A DNA stretch of 64,000 nt, taken from NCBI GenBank assembly GCA_034506255.1, contig JAPDPX010000003.1, positions 434,001 through 498,000 of the forward strand. The letters are read 5' to 3'. The stretch is from a candidate division KSB1 bacterium (lineage in GTDB: Bacteria; Zhuqueibacterota; Zhuqueibacteria; Zhuqueibacterales; Zhuqueibacteraceae). Positions within the stretch are counted from its first letter, which is position 1. Each line of letters starts with the position of its first letter. This document shows, in pieces, positions 17,975 to 26,821 of this stretch. The position numbers and the translations under genes are program-made. The notes under the pieces are model-generated. The model did no database searches and had not been told where the DNA came from. It saw nothing but the letters and a program-made list of their open reading frames with translations.

Positions 17975-19300
17975 TCAATTCGCGGGGCGCGGCACAGCGG
18001 GCAGGTGCACCAGTTTGTTTTTGAGATTGGTGGTCAGCTCGGTCATCAGCGCCAGCACGCTTTCTCCGCCGGCCTTTTCTGCCAGCAGCAGTGCGCCGGA
18101 GCGTGAATCGAAGATTTGGATGTCGACGCGCAGACGGCTGCCCTCGCGCACAAAACCGCCGAACAGCAGGAGATCCGCTGCCGTCTGCCGCGCACAAGCC
18201 CGCGCGTGAGAGAGAGTGAACCCGGTTGCCTTTTTCACGCCGTTGGCTTGCGCTGCTTCTTCCAGAATGGTGCGGCCCAGCATCTGCACGCCGGGGGTGC
18301 CCTGCAAATCGGTGACGAGCATGTCCGTCAGGCCGGTGACCAGCCAGGCGTCGCGGTCATCGCCGGTGCGGTTCTCGAAATATGACACCAGCAGCGTTTT
18401 GCTGGCGGCGGCTGGTTGGGTCAGGGTGTCGGCGGCGCCAGGCTGCACCGAGGCAAGCGTTGCCGAGGACAAACCGCGCGGCGAGTGGCCCGGCTGTAAA
18501 AACAGCGCCGGCACCAGCATACTGAGCGCCACCAGCGGCAGCGCGCGGCGCAGGCTGTGCCGCGACACCAGCGGTTTGAACAATTGCCGCGGCTGCCAGA
18601 GTTTGCCTTTGTTGGTCACCCGCCGTTGTGCCGCGTTGCCGGACGGCAGCAGATAAGGCTCGAAAGTTTGCGTCTCGCTCACCTGCAGGGTCTCCTGCCG
18701 GTTGGAGGCGATTTCGATGGCGGCCTGGCCCAGCGGTTTCACCGGAATTTTGAAGACTTCGACTTTTTGGCAGATGTTTTTCAGTTCCTGCGGCCCGAAG
18801 TTGATGGCCACGAAGGTGAGCTTGGTCTTGACCATCTCGTAGACTTCGCGCGTGAGGCAGATGCCACTGGGCTCCGCCAGCGTTTGCAGCCGGGCCGCGA
18901 TGTTGACCTCGTCACCGAACAGATCGCCATCGACGATGCGGACCTCGCCCAGGCTGATGCCGATGCGCACGTGAATCTGATCGGACTCGGGCTTGTCGAA
19001 ATTGTAGCGCGTGAAGCGCTCCTGGGCTTCGATGGCGCACTGCACCGCCTCCACCGCGCTGTCAAAATCCATCAGATAGCCGTCGCCCGTGCTTTTCACG
19101 ATCCGGCCGCGATGCTTGCGCACGAGAAAGCGCATGATGCGATTGTGGTCGCGCAGCAGCTTGAGCGTGAAGCGTTCGTTTTCTCCCATGCGCCGGCTGA
19201 AACCCTTGATGTCGGTAAACATGATCGCCGAAAGCTTGCAAGAGTTGTTCTTGAACGCGGACATTGGCTGTGCGGGCTGAGAGTTGTGATTCGAGTCCAT
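17975..19300 (-). CDS. Class III adenylate/guanylate cyclase fused to a TolB/FlgO-like domain
   Basis: A 441-residue protein. Residues ~20-190 are a class III nucleotide cyclase domain with both metal Asp residues (MFTDIKGFS, Asp ~30; KSTGDGYLMDF, Asp ~73) and the transition-state Asn/Arg pair in GDEVNIAARLQ, so it should be active. One hydrophobic segment at ~240-260 follows. Residues ~295-435 (LLVSYFENRTGDDRDAWL ... DLLLFGGFVREGSRLRVDIQIFD) form a TolB-N/FlgO-like domain, predicted periplasmic. The layout suggests a cytoplasmic cyclase whose periplasmic domain senses envelope state. Whether it makes cAMP or cGMP is not decided. Ribosome site AGAGAGAG precedes the ATG. Confidence 0.85.
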   Translation of the reverse strand: MDSNHNSQPAQPMSAFKNNSCKLSAIMFTDIKGFSRRMGENERFTLKLLRDHNRIMRFLVRKHRGRIVKSTGDGYLMDFDSAVEAVQCAIEAQERFTRYNFDKPESDQIHVRIGISLGEVRIVDGDLFGDEVNIAARLQTLAEPSGICLTREVYEMVKTKLTFVAINFGPQELKNICQKVEVFKIPVKPLGQAAIEIASNRQETLQVSETQTFEPYLLPSGNAAQRRVTNKGKLWQPRQLFKPLVSRHSLRRALPLVALSMLVPALFLQPGHSPRGLSSATLASVQPGAADTLTQPAAASKTLLVSYFENRTGDDRDAWLVTGLTDMLVTDLQGTPGVQMLGRTILEEAAQANGVKKATGFTLSHARACARQTAADLLLFGGFVREGSRLRVDIQIFDSRSGALLLAEKAGGESVLALMTELTTNLKNKLVHLPAVPRPAN

Positions 19301-19627
19301 GAATGCTCTCTCTGCTATGATTTCTCGGTGAACGCGGATATGACGGATTGGCTCACAGCGCTTGCGAAAAGTGGCGGGATTCCGGCTTTCTTCTTCCCGG
19401 CGCGGTCGCGCAATCCCTGCTCACGAATTGCCCCCGTTTTCTGCAAGGCCTGTGCCAAGGCTCCGCATCAATAAATCCAAAGACTTGTGCTGTTGAGTTG
19501 ACCAAATTTTTTGTTTGGGTTTGAGACGGCTAAACTGGCTGAGACAATTGCGGTTGGGTACCGGCCCCTGGTTGAAGGGTGTTCCACCCGGGTTGAGCCT
19601 TGGTCTCGGCAGAATATTACGAAAATA

Positions 19628-19678
19628 CTTTTGTAGTAGACCCTTCGGTGTCGGTGCCGGAAGGCAGGACTACGAAAG
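19628..19678 (-). repeat. CTTTTGTAG palindromic repeat, copy 2
   Basis: On the minus strand this reads CTTTCGTAGTC...GGGTCT-ACTACAAAAG, closely matching copy 1 at 6955-7006. About 45 bases of its right flank (to ~19724, ending GCGCGGCATGGCAATTAC) are also shared with copy 3 at 43077-43127, in inverted orientation. Confidence 0.8.
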
Positions 19679-19763
19679 TTCATTTTCATCATAAGGGCCG
19701 CCGCCGCGCGCGGCATGGCAATTACTGCTGCAAAAACGCCTGCAGACAGTCAAGATGCCCAAA

Positions 19764-19920
19764 GCTGCCGACTTTTTCGAAGCGATAAAAGTCAAAACAC
19801 ACAAGGACGCGAAGCCGCAGGGGCTTCGCAAAGAATAGCCGCTCCGCCAGGTTTGACCGTGACTTTATCTTGCGGTCCCGTGGATGCTCTCCGCCAGAAT
19901 GCCACGGCCTGGCCGTGGCA
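19764..19920 (+). repeat. Dispersed GACGCGAAGCCGCAGG repeat, copy 1
   Basis: About 155 bases shared with 60140-60298 (same orientation) and 43249-43409 (inverted). Landmarks in all copies are CTGCC-ACTTTT, AAGG-CGCGAAGCCGCAG-GG-TT-GCAAAG-ATA, CC-GGTTTG-CCG--GCTTT-TC-TGCG and GCCACGGC near the right end. The copies differ at many positions, so the family looks old. Confidence 0.75.
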
Positions 19921-20107
19921 GTTCAAAAAAGGGGCTGAACGGTCATCGCGAAGATTTTCGAAGCACACAACCCGCCAAGAGCATGAGGGAAAACCTTGTG
20001 GGCTGTGAGATTTTCGTGATGCTGAGGCTTGTTGTATGGCAATCGCTTCGGAAAAACTCTTTGCGTGAGCGTTTCTTGCTTTGTTTGAAAAGTCAGTGCC
20101 TGAATTT

Positions 20108-20461
20108 GGATCATCCGAATTTTGCGACAACAAGATGAAAAAGAATCGCAAAATCAGTTCCGTGCCTTCTCTGCTGAGAGCCCCTTGCCCTGACGCGATA
20201 GCGAACGGCCCAACCCCGCCAGGGGTGAAATGTTTATAGTAATTGTCAACACTTCCAACTTCAAACTCCTTTAGGAGTGACATGTAACGGCGTTTGCATT
20301 CAATTCAAGATGAGATCAATGAGGAGGCACGATACACATGTCACCCTGCCGGGGTTTCATTTGGGCGAACGGCACTTCGCGATAAACATCTCACGCCTAT
20401 CAGAGTTCATCAGATGCAAAGAACCGTCACGTGGCCATGTACGCTTGAGTCGGATGATCTA
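20108..20461 (+). repeat. MITE-like element, copy B
   Basis: Inverted partner of 11981-12344, about 8 kb away. Ends are GGATCATCCGAATT and GAGTCGGATGATCT, giving inverted GATCATCCGA. Internal palindromes AACCCCGCCAGGGGT (with TTTATAG after it), AACTCCTTTAGGAGT and CACGCCTATCAGAGT-like units occur about every 60 bases. Confidence 0.85.
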
Positions 20462-20504
20462 AAAAATCTTCGCGGTCATCATAGTTTTTACAGGGTGCTG
20501 TAAC

Positions 20505-20643
20505 GCCTTCGGCAAACGGTCGAATTTCGAAGTCGGCGCCGCTTCACATTCGAAAAACATCTTGCTCGATCTCGAACGGCATCCCTGTCGGCGCTTTGTG
20601 AACACGCCGTTTCTTCCGGGCCACAGCAAACCAGCATGCAAAA
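20505..20643 (+). repeat. Dispersed GCCTTCGGCAAA repeat, copy 1
   Basis: About 140 bases matching 45762-45902 in the same orientation. Both start GCCTTCGGCAAA-GG-CGAATTTCG and end TTCCGGGC-ACAGCAAACC-GCATGCAAA. No coding potential is shared between the copies. Confidence 0.7.
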
Positions 20644-20884
20644 TTCAGGTGGTGGCTTTGGCCCTCTTGTCTGCAGGCAGGGAAACCCGCACGGCTTCAC
20701 ATCTTGCCGGGGATTGCGCTGCTGACCAGTTTTGATTTGACTTTTGTCGTTGTGCATGGCACATTGCTTAGACACAAATCAGCCCGCATTTTTCGCGAGG
20801 AGACTCTGGATTTTCTCGGGAGCTGCAAGCTTGGTACGAGTTGGCTTGATCCGGGTTGGGATGATCTGCAGGAGCATGACAAAG

Positions 20885-21664
20885 ATGTCACTGCTGAAGC
20901 CCGGCTGTGGCGCCGCTGCTCTGACAGTTTTTGCCCTGTTTATTTCCACGCCGGCACAAACCAGGCAAACCGTTTTCCTCGCCGCGGCTTCGGATTTGGT
21001 CTACTGCCTGGAAGATTTGAACGCGGTGTTTATGAAAGAAAATCCCGGCGTCTCGCTGCAAGTGGCCACCGGCTCGTCCGGCAATTTTTTCGCGCAGATC
21101 AAACACGGCGCGCCCTTCGATGTCTTCTTGTCTGCGAATTTGGATTACCCCAAGGCGTTGGTGCGCGCCGGCCTGGCAGATTCCAGCAGCCTGACAATTT
21201 ATGCCATTGGCCGGCTGGTTTTGTGGACGATGCATTCGGAGATCGAAGTGCGGCGCGGGCTGGCGGTGTTGCGCGAGGCGCGGATCCGCAAGCTGGCCCT
21301 AGCCAATCCCGAGCACGCACCCTATGGCCGCGCCGCGAAAGCCGCGTTGGAGCAGGCACAGCTCTGGCAGGCATTGCAATCCAAGCTGGTGATCGGTGAA
21401 AACATCGCGCAGGCTGCGCAATTCGTGCAAAGTGGCAACGTGGAGGCCGGCATTGTGGCCCTCTCCCTGGTGCTTTCACCCCGTTTGCACAAGCTCGGAA
21501 CCTACTGGGAAATTCCTGAAACCAGCCATCCCCGCCTGGAGCAGGGTGCCGTGCTGACCCGGCGCGGTGCGGGCAACCCGGCCGCACAAAAATATCTCGC
21601 GTTTTTGCGTTCCGCGGCTGCGCGCACCATCTTTGATCGCTATGGTTTTCGCCTGCCCAACTGA
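20885..21664 (+). CDS. modA: Molybdate ABC transporter substrate-binding protein
   Basis: A 259-residue periplasmic binding protein. ATG 20885 is preferred over the overlapping ATG 20876 because AGGAG then lies ten bases upstream; the product starts with a signal peptide (CGAAALTVFALFISTPAQT). ModA features are VFLAAASDLVYCLEDL, VATGSSGNFFAQIKHGAPFDVFLSAN, KLALANPEHAPYGRAAK and VEAGIVALSLVL. It captures molybdate or tungstate and delivers it to ModB. The stop lies 12 bases before modB. Molybdate need is implied, but no molybdoenzyme is in the window. Confidence 0.92.
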   Translation: MSLLKPGCGAAALTVFALFISTPAQTRQTVFLAAASDLVYCLEDLNAVFMKENPGVSLQVATGSSGNFFAQIKHGAPFDVFLSANLDYPKALVRAGLADSSSLTIYAIGRLVLWTMHSEIEVRRGLAVLREARIRKLALANPEHAPYGRAAKAALEQAQLWQALQSKLVIGENIAQAAQFVQSGNVEAGIVALSLVLSPRLHKLGTYWEIPETSHPRLEQGAVLTRRGAGNPAAQKYLAFLRSAAARTIFDRYGFRLPN

Positions 21665-21676
21665 TCGGGAGGCCGC

Positions 21677-22369
21677 TTGCGATTGTTGAGCGGATTGCCG
21701 CCCGAGCTGTGGGAAGTCCTGTGGCTCAGTGTGCGCCTGGCTTCGGTGGTGACACTGCTGTTGTTGCTGGTGAGCGTGCCGCTGGCCTGGGGGTTGAGCC
21801 GCAGGCGGTGGCGCGGCATGATCGTGTTGGAAACCATGGTCAGCCTTCCCATCGTGCTGCCGCCAACGGTGATCGGTTTCTATTTGCTGATACTGTTCTC
21901 GCCGCAGCAGCCCCTGGGAAAATTCTGGTTGCAATTGACCGGCCGGACGCTCACTTTCACTTTCGAAGGTTTGGTGATTGGCTCGATCATTTACAGCCTG
22001 CCCTATGCGGTGCAACCGATCTTGAACGCGTTCAAGTCCGTGCCACCGGAATTGCTGGATGCCGCGCGCACGCTGGGCGCCAGCGGCTGGCAGGCCTTCC
22101 GCCATGTCACGCTGCCACTCTCCCGACGCGGCCTGGGTGTCGCCGCGGTTCTCGGCTTTGCGCATACGCTGGGAGAATTCGGCGTGGTGGTCATGCTGGG
22201 CGGCAGCATTCCCGGCAAAACCAAGGTGGCTTCGATTGCGCTGTATGATGAAGTCCAGAAACTCAACTACGATACCGCTCATCAATATGCCCTGATTCTG
22301 TTGGTGACCTCATTTGTGATGTTGTTGACGATGACGGTAATGCAACGCAAAATGGATGAAGATGGATAG
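21677..22369 (+). CDS. modB: Molybdate ABC transporter permease
   Basis: A 230-residue inner-membrane permease starting at TTG 21677 with GGGAGG four bases upstream. It has about five membrane segments and the EAA loop ELLDAARTLGASGWQAFRHVTLPLSRRG, which docks the ATPase. ETMVSLPIVLPPTVIGFYLL and FAHTLGEFGVVVMLGGSIPG are typical of ModB. The expected third gene, modC (ATPase), does not follow; an SRPBCC protein comes next. The ATPase must therefore be encoded elsewhere or shared. Confidence 0.92.
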   Translation: MRLLSGLPPELWEVLWLSVRLASVVTLLLLLVSVPLAWGLSRRRWRGMIVLETMVSLPIVLPPTVIGFYLLILFSPQQPLGKFWLQLTGRTLTFTFEGLVIGSIIYSLPYAVQPILNAFKSVPPELLDAARTLGASGWQAFRHVTLPLSRRGLGVAAVLGFAHTLGEFGVVVMLGGSIPGKTKVASIALYDEVQKLNYDTAHQYALILLVTSFVMLLTMTVMQRKMDEDG

Positions 22370-22451
22370 ACAGGTTGTTCGCCGCCCATCAGGTTGTCGA
22401 CCGGCCGGCTCTGTCTGCGCCCCTCATCATCAACCCCTCACGGAGGTCCGT

Positions 22452-22949
22452 ATGCATCGGGTCCTTTCTCTGCTGTGCGCGTTGCTCATGTTGGGCACCG
22501 CCGGCTTCGCACAAACCACCAACAAGAAACTCACCGGCCAGAGTTTTGTGGGTGAAATTACCGTCAATGCCACGCCGCAGACGGTGTGGACGGTGTTGAC
22601 CGACCTGCAGAAGCTCAGCAGCGTGATGAACTTCGGCTACACCGGCCCGGCCAAGACGCTGGCCAGGCCCGGTGACGGCGTCGCCATGAAAGTCTGGGGC
22701 GATACCGGCACGTTCATCCTGATCTACGCAAAACCCGCCAGTGAGCTGCGTTTCGTGTGGGAGCCGGACAATGCCACCTACATTTGCCAGCAACGCTGGC
22801 GGCTGGCGCCGTCGGGCCGCGCCACCAAAGTCAGCATCGAAGAACGCTACACCGAATCCGGCCCGCAATCGGAGGCCGATATCGCCACCCAAGTGAAGGC
22901 CTATAACGAAGCGTTGGCGCGCCTGAAAGCCCGGTGTGAAGGCAAGTAG
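22452..22949 (+). CDS. Exported SRPBCC/START-like protein
   Basis: A 165-residue protein; ATG 22452 has GGAGGT just upstream and yields a clear signal peptide (MHRVLSLLCALLMLGTAGFAQ). The rest fits the SRPBCC (polyketide cyclase/START-like) fold: GEITVNATPQTVWTVLTDLQKLSSVM at the start, central strands with LRFVWEPDN, and a long C-terminal helix (ADIATQVKAYNEALARLKARC). The fold binds hydrophobic ligands. An exported member is less usual than a cytoplasmic one. No function can be assigned beyond the fold. Confidence 0.75.
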   Translation: MHRVLSLLCALLMLGTAGFAQTTNKKLTGQSFVGEITVNATPQTVWTVLTDLQKLSSVMNFGYTGPAKTLARPGDGVAMKVWGDTGTFILIYAKPASELRFVWEPDNATYICQQRWRLAPSGRATKVSIEERYTESGPQSEADIATQVKAYNEALARLKARCEGK

Positions 22950-23036
22950 GCCTGGCGGCGGGTGCGACCACATGCCCGCGCATTCGCCATTTTCCAAAAC
23001 CAAAAAGACCAACTGATCTCCTGCGAGCCGCCTGCC

Positions 23037-24548
23037 ATGCCTGTGCATGTGTTGAACTGGATCGGTTTTTTGCTCTACGCCCTCGTCGTGGTGGTCGTCG
23101 GCATCCGCAGTTTCCGGCGCGCAGCGGCCACTGGCAAAAGCGACAGCCCGCAGGAATTTTGGACGGCCGGGCAGCGCCTGAGTGGCTGGGCCTCCGGCTT
23201 GTCGATTTCAGCGAGCATGATGTCGATCAGTTGGTCCTGCGTCTACGGTGTGCAGCTCTTCTACTGGTATGGCCTGGGCGCGCTCTGGCTGCTGGCGATT
23301 CCGTGGCTGCTGGCAATGCTGGGATTTTTTTTGCTCGCGCCGCGCCTGCGCCGGCTGCAGGCCTTTTCACAACCGGAGATGGTGGGCCGGCGTTTCGGCA
23401 CGCGCAGCCGGCAGTTGCTGGCCGTGCCGCTTGCCTTCGTTTATCTCATCTGGTGCGGCGCAGAAATTCATGCCGCCGCCCATATCACGGCGCCGCTGCT
23501 GCAGGCCTCGCCGCAGTTGATGATGTTGCTGATCGCGCTGGTGGTCGCCACCTACTCGGCGCTCGGCGGTTTCGAGGCGGATGTCATCACCGACCAGATT
23601 CAGTTCGCGCTGGTGGCCTTCTTCATCGCCATGATTGCGGCGCTGGGAGGGCACGCCGTTTTGCAGCAGAGCACACTCCCGGATTTTTTCGCCCGTCTGG
23701 CCACCCCGCCGAAAACCGGCGCACCAGCGGTGTCATTGTGGTCGGCCGGGCCGGCGCTGATCATCATGACCTTCATCGCCTATCTGCCTGGCTGGCTGGT
23801 CACCACGGATGTGTGGATCCGCCTGCAGGCGGCGCACTCGGTCGCCGAGGCGCGCCGCGGGGTCGCACTTGCCGCGCTCAACTCGTTTGTCTTCGTGACG
23901 CTGGGGCCGTTGCTCATCGGGTTGAGCGCCTTGTATTTGTACCCGCCGCAAGGCGACACCATTCCGGCGCGGCTGGCCGGGGGCGCCGCCATCTTCGCGG
24001 TGATGATGCAGGATTTCGCGCCGCCGGTGCTGAGCGTGGTATTGGTGGTGGGGTTGGCGGCGGCGGCCATGTCCACCATCGACACCACCGGCAACGTCAT
24101 GGCCCTGTCACTTTCATATGACATATTCGAGCCGGCACTGCAGTCGCGCTGGCCGCCGGCGCGCTGGCACAAACTGCCGCGTTTCATTTCCGTGTTCGCG
24201 ATTGCCGCGGCGTTTGTCTATGCGTTGTTCATCGAATCCTTGTGGGATATTTTTTATCTCTCTTCGGGTGTGCTGACCACCACCATCTTTCCACCGATGG
24301 CCGCCCTGTTTCTGTCCAACATCCAACCACGCCAGGTGCATGCCGCCATCGCAGCCGGGTTTGTGGGAACGCTGCTCTTTTATTTTCTCGAAGCGCACGG
24401 CCCGCTGCGGCGTTGGGAACCGGCCTGGCTGGCGCACACCGAACTGGGTTACATTCTCTGGGGTTTGCTGGCCGCGCTGCTGGCCTTTGGTCTGGCGCGT
24501 TGTCTGCCGGCGCGCACAACTGCGCGCGGCATGGTCCCGCCCGTTTGA
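23037..24548 (+). CDS. Sodium:solute symporter (SSS family)
   Basis: A 503-residue polytopic inner-membrane protein from ATG 23037 (the frame extends to 22962, but the extra residues are not membrane-like). It shows about 13 hydrophobic segments. SSS family signatures are EFWTAGQRLSGWASGLSISASMMS (first helices), ATYSALGGFEADVITDQIQF (sodium-site helix) and AAAMSTIDTTGNVMALSLSYDIF (helix 8 region). It should import a small solute with Na+. The substrate is not identifiable from context, since no catabolic genes adjoin. Confidence 0.85.
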   Translation: MPVHVLNWIGFLLYALVVVVVGIRSFRRAAATGKSDSPQEFWTAGQRLSGWASGLSISASMMSISWSCVYGVQLFYWYGLGALWLLAIPWLLAMLGFFLLAPRLRRLQAFSQPEMVGRRFGTRSRQLLAVPLAFVYLIWCGAEIHAAAHITAPLLQASPQLMMLLIALVVATYSALGGFEADVITDQIQFALVAFFIAMIAALGGHAVLQQSTLPDFFARLATPPKTGAPAVSLWSAGPALIIMTFIAYLPGWLVTTDVWIRLQAAHSVAEARRGVALAALNSFVFVTLGPLLIGLSALYLYPPQGDTIPARLAGGAAIFAVMMQDFAPPVLSVVLVVGLAAAAMSTIDTTGNVMALSLSYDIFEPALQSRWPPARWHKLPRFISVFAIAAAFVYALFIESLWDIFYLSSGVLTTTIFPPMAALFLSNIQPRQVHAAIAAGFVGTLLFYFLEAHGPLRRWEPAWLAHTELGYILWGLLAALLAFGLARCLPARTTARGMVPPV

Positions 24549-24854
24549 CCTGTGCAACGCGCCGGCAGCAGTGTTTCTGTTTAGGCGCGGACAAGTGTTT
24601 CATGCTGAAGCAATTTCGAATTTTTCCCGCCTGCCCCCACCTGCGTTTTATTTGAAGAATTAACCTGCAATTATTCGCTGCGGCTGTGCCTCTCCGCCAG
24701 CGCCCGTGTGATGGCATCAAATTTGTCAAATTTATTGCAAATTGCGGCTGTTCCCGGACACGGTTTCATTGCAACACGCAAGAGACACAACCTCAGCAAC
24801 CATGCAACATCCGGCGCGACGCGAACCACTTCATTTCATTCATCAGGCGAGTGT
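24549..24854. other. Upstream region of the sigma-54 response regulator
   Basis: No gene is present in these ~306 bases. The one visible structure is CAAATTTGTCAAATTTATTGCAAATT at 24718-24743, listed separately. The rest shows nothing I can name. Confidence 0.5.
24718..24743. promoter_or_regulatory. Triple CAAATT motif, possible operator
   Basis: Three CAAATT units lie at 24718, 24727 and 24738 (CAAATTTGTC, CAAATTTATTG, CAAATT), the first two also forming AAATTT palindromes. They sit ~110 bases before the response regulator start in an AT-rich pocket. A binding site is inferred from repetition and position only. Confidence 0.35.
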
Positions 24855-26339
24855 ATGATGCAACCCAGCCAGACCTCACCGGAGCCTGTGATTCCCGCGG
24901 AGAAAAACAACGGCACCCGACGCACCGTTCTTCTGATTGACAACGATCCCGCTTTGCATGATTTGTGTCGCATGTTGGTGACAAAAGCCGGTTATGATTT
25001 CCTCTCGGCCCGCGACGGCAGTCAGGGTCTGGAACTGCTGCGCCGCGGCCGGGCCGATGTGGTGCTGTTGGATGCGATGCTGCCGGATCGTGACGGCTAC
25101 GCTGTCTACCGCGAACTGACCGGCAGCGCCGAATATGCCCACCTGCGCCAGGTGCCGGTGATCATGCTGGCCGCCCCCGGCGGTGCGGCCGGCCGCGCGC
25201 ATCAAGCCGGGGAGGCGGGCACACGACTGCAGCAACTGCAAAAGCCGTTTGCCGGGGCAGAATTGCTGCGCGCGATCGATCAGGCGCTGGCTGCGCACAA
25301 TCACCGCGAACGCCCGCCCGCGCCGGCCGGCACCAACTTTGGCTTCGAGAACATCATTGGCCGCAATCAACGCATGCGGGAAATTTTCGAACGCATTCGC
25401 AAAGTGGCCAAAACCGACGCGAATATTTTGATCTACGGGGAAAGCGGCACCGGCAAGGAGTTGATTGCGCGCAGCATTCATGCGCACAGCCAGCGTGCCC
25501 GCGGCCCGTTCATCGCGGTGGATTGCGTGGCCCTGCCCGGCAATCTGCTGGAAAGCGAATTGTTCGGCTATGAAAAGGGCGCGTTCACCGGCGCGGTGAC
25601 GGCGAAACGCGGTCTGCTGGAGCTGGCACACACCGGCACGTTCTTTTTGGATGAGATCACCGAACTCAATCTCGATTTGCAGGCCAAGTTGTTGCGCGTG
25701 CTGCAAGAGCGCCAATTTCGCCGGTTGGGCGGCAAGGACTTGATTGAAGTCGACATGCGCGTCATCTCCGCGACCAATCGCGAGCCCTTTGCCGCGGTGA
25801 AAGACCGCGCCCTGCGGCACGATTTGTACTATCGTCTCAACGTCATTCCGATCACGCTGCCGCCGTTGCGCGAGCGCAAGGACGACATCCCGCTGTTGTG
25901 TCAGAGTTTTCTTGAAAAGTTTGCCAGCGCCAACGGCACGCGCGTGCTGGAGATTGCACCAGAAGCGCTGGCCTGCCTGGTGGGTTATTCCTGGCCGGGT
26001 AATGTGCGGGAATTGCAAAACGTCATGGAGAGAGTGGCCTCGCTGGCCAGCGGACCGCGCGTCGAAGCCGCGGATTTGCCCGGCTATCTGCGCGAGACCG
26101 TGCAGATGCACAGCCGTGTTGACGACAAAGCGCCGGTGAAACACGCCATCGACCTGCCCCTGCGCGAAGCGCGCCAGCAATGGGTGGAAAAATTCGAACG
26201 GGAGTATCTCATCGAGCTGATGAACCGCTGCAACGGCAACATCAGCCGCGTCGCCCGCAAGGCCGGCGTGCACCGCATGACGATTTATCGCATGCTCAAG
26301 CACTACGATATCACACTTTCGCCGCGCCGCGCACAATAG
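24855..26339 (+). CDS. NtrC-family sigma-54-dependent response regulator
   Basis: A 494-residue regulator starting at ATG 24855 (an in-frame ATG follows at 24858). Residues ~24-140 are a receiver domain: LIDND acidic pair, VVLLDAMLPDRDG with phospho-acceptor Asp ~73, and LQKPFAG with the conserved Lys. Residues ~165-390 are a AAA+ sigma-54 activator: GESGTGKE (Walker A), GAFTGA (sigma-54 contact, here in KGAFTGAV), GTFFLDEI (Walker B), NVRELQN. A Fis-type helix-turn-helix ends it (NISRVARKAGVHRMTIYRMLKHY). No partner histidine kinase is adjacent, so its signal and targets are unknown. Confidence 0.93.
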   Translation: MMQPSQTSPEPVIPAEKNNGTRRTVLLIDNDPALHDLCRMLVTKAGYDFLSARDGSQGLELLRRGRADVVLLDAMLPDRDGYAVYRELTGSAEYAHLRQVPVIMLAAPGGAAGRAHQAGEAGTRLQQLQKPFAGAELLRAIDQALAAHNHRERPPAPAGTNFGFENIIGRNQRMREIFERIRKVAKTDANILIYGESGTGKELIARSIHAHSQRARGPFIAVDCVALPGNLLESELFGYEKGAFTGAVTAKRGLLELAHTGTFFLDEITELNLDLQAKLLRVLQERQFRRLGGKDLIEVDMRVISATNREPFAAVKDRALRHDLYYRLNVIPITLPPLRERKDDIPLLCQSFLEKFASANGTRVLEIAPEALACLVGYSWPGNVRELQNVMERVASLASGPRVEAADLPGYLRETVQMHSRVDDKAPVKHAIDLPLREARQQWVEKFEREYLIELMNRCNGNISRVARKAGVHRMTIYRMLKHYDITLSPRRAQ

Positions 26340-26416
26340 CATCGCGGCAAAACCAGCGGGATTTGCAACGCCTCATGCCAAAGCAGAGAATGCACCAAAC
26401 ACCCCGGGAGGGCCTC

Positions 26417-26788
26417 ATGTATCCCCCGTCCCCCGCCGCCGACCGTCCGGGCCGTGACGACCACCGCCGCGCCGGCCGGGCGGTGGCGGGCGAAGATCAG
26501 GCCCTCAAGAAAAACGTCATTCAGGATATTTTGAACCAGGTCGATTATCAAGCCGCGCTCAACCGCGGTGTCGTCGATCTGGACACACGGGAAATCGCCG
26601 CCGAGCTGCAACAACTCTCCACGCGTGCACTGGTGGCGTGGTACGAAGCTTTTCTCCACATCCGCAGTGAGTTGATGGCCGCCGGCTGCGAACTCAATGG
26701 TTTTCGCGTGCTCGACCGCCCGGCCGAAGCCCTCCGCAAATTGATGGCAGCCGATCCCAATTTCGACATCCGGCAGTACATCCTCTAA
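26417..26788 (+). CDS. Small hypothetical protein
   Basis: A 123-residue protein. ATG 26417 is chosen because GGGAGGG lies four bases upstream. I do not recognise a family. The first ~30 residues are Pro/Arg-rich and likely disordered; the rest is helical (ALKKNVIQDILNQVDYQAALNRG ... TREIAAELQQLSTRALVAWYEAFLHIRSELMAAG). It follows the sigma-54 regulator by 77 bases on the same strand and may be co-transcribed. No signal peptide or membrane segment. It ends 33 bases from the convergent kinase gene. Confidence 0.6.
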   Translation: MYPPSPAADRPGRDDHRRAGRAVAGEDQALKKNVIQDILNQVDYQAALNRGVVDLDTREIAAELQQLSTRALVAWYEAFLHIRSELMAAGCELNGFRVLDRPAEALRKLMAADPNFDIRQYIL

Positions 26789-26821
26789 ACCGACGCCCGC
26801 CCAGTTCCCACCCTGCGCTGC

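Larger units (their letters stand above)
19301..20884. other. 1.6 kb repeat-rich intergenic region
   Basis: No gene is supported here. It separates the divergent cyclase gene from modA. It carries, in order, a minus-oriented CTTTTGTAG palindrome (19628-19678), a long dispersed repeat (19764-19920), the MITE-like copy B (20108-20461) and another dispersed repeat (20505-20643). Open frames across it read through repeats and are not conserved between copies. Confidence 0.7.
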
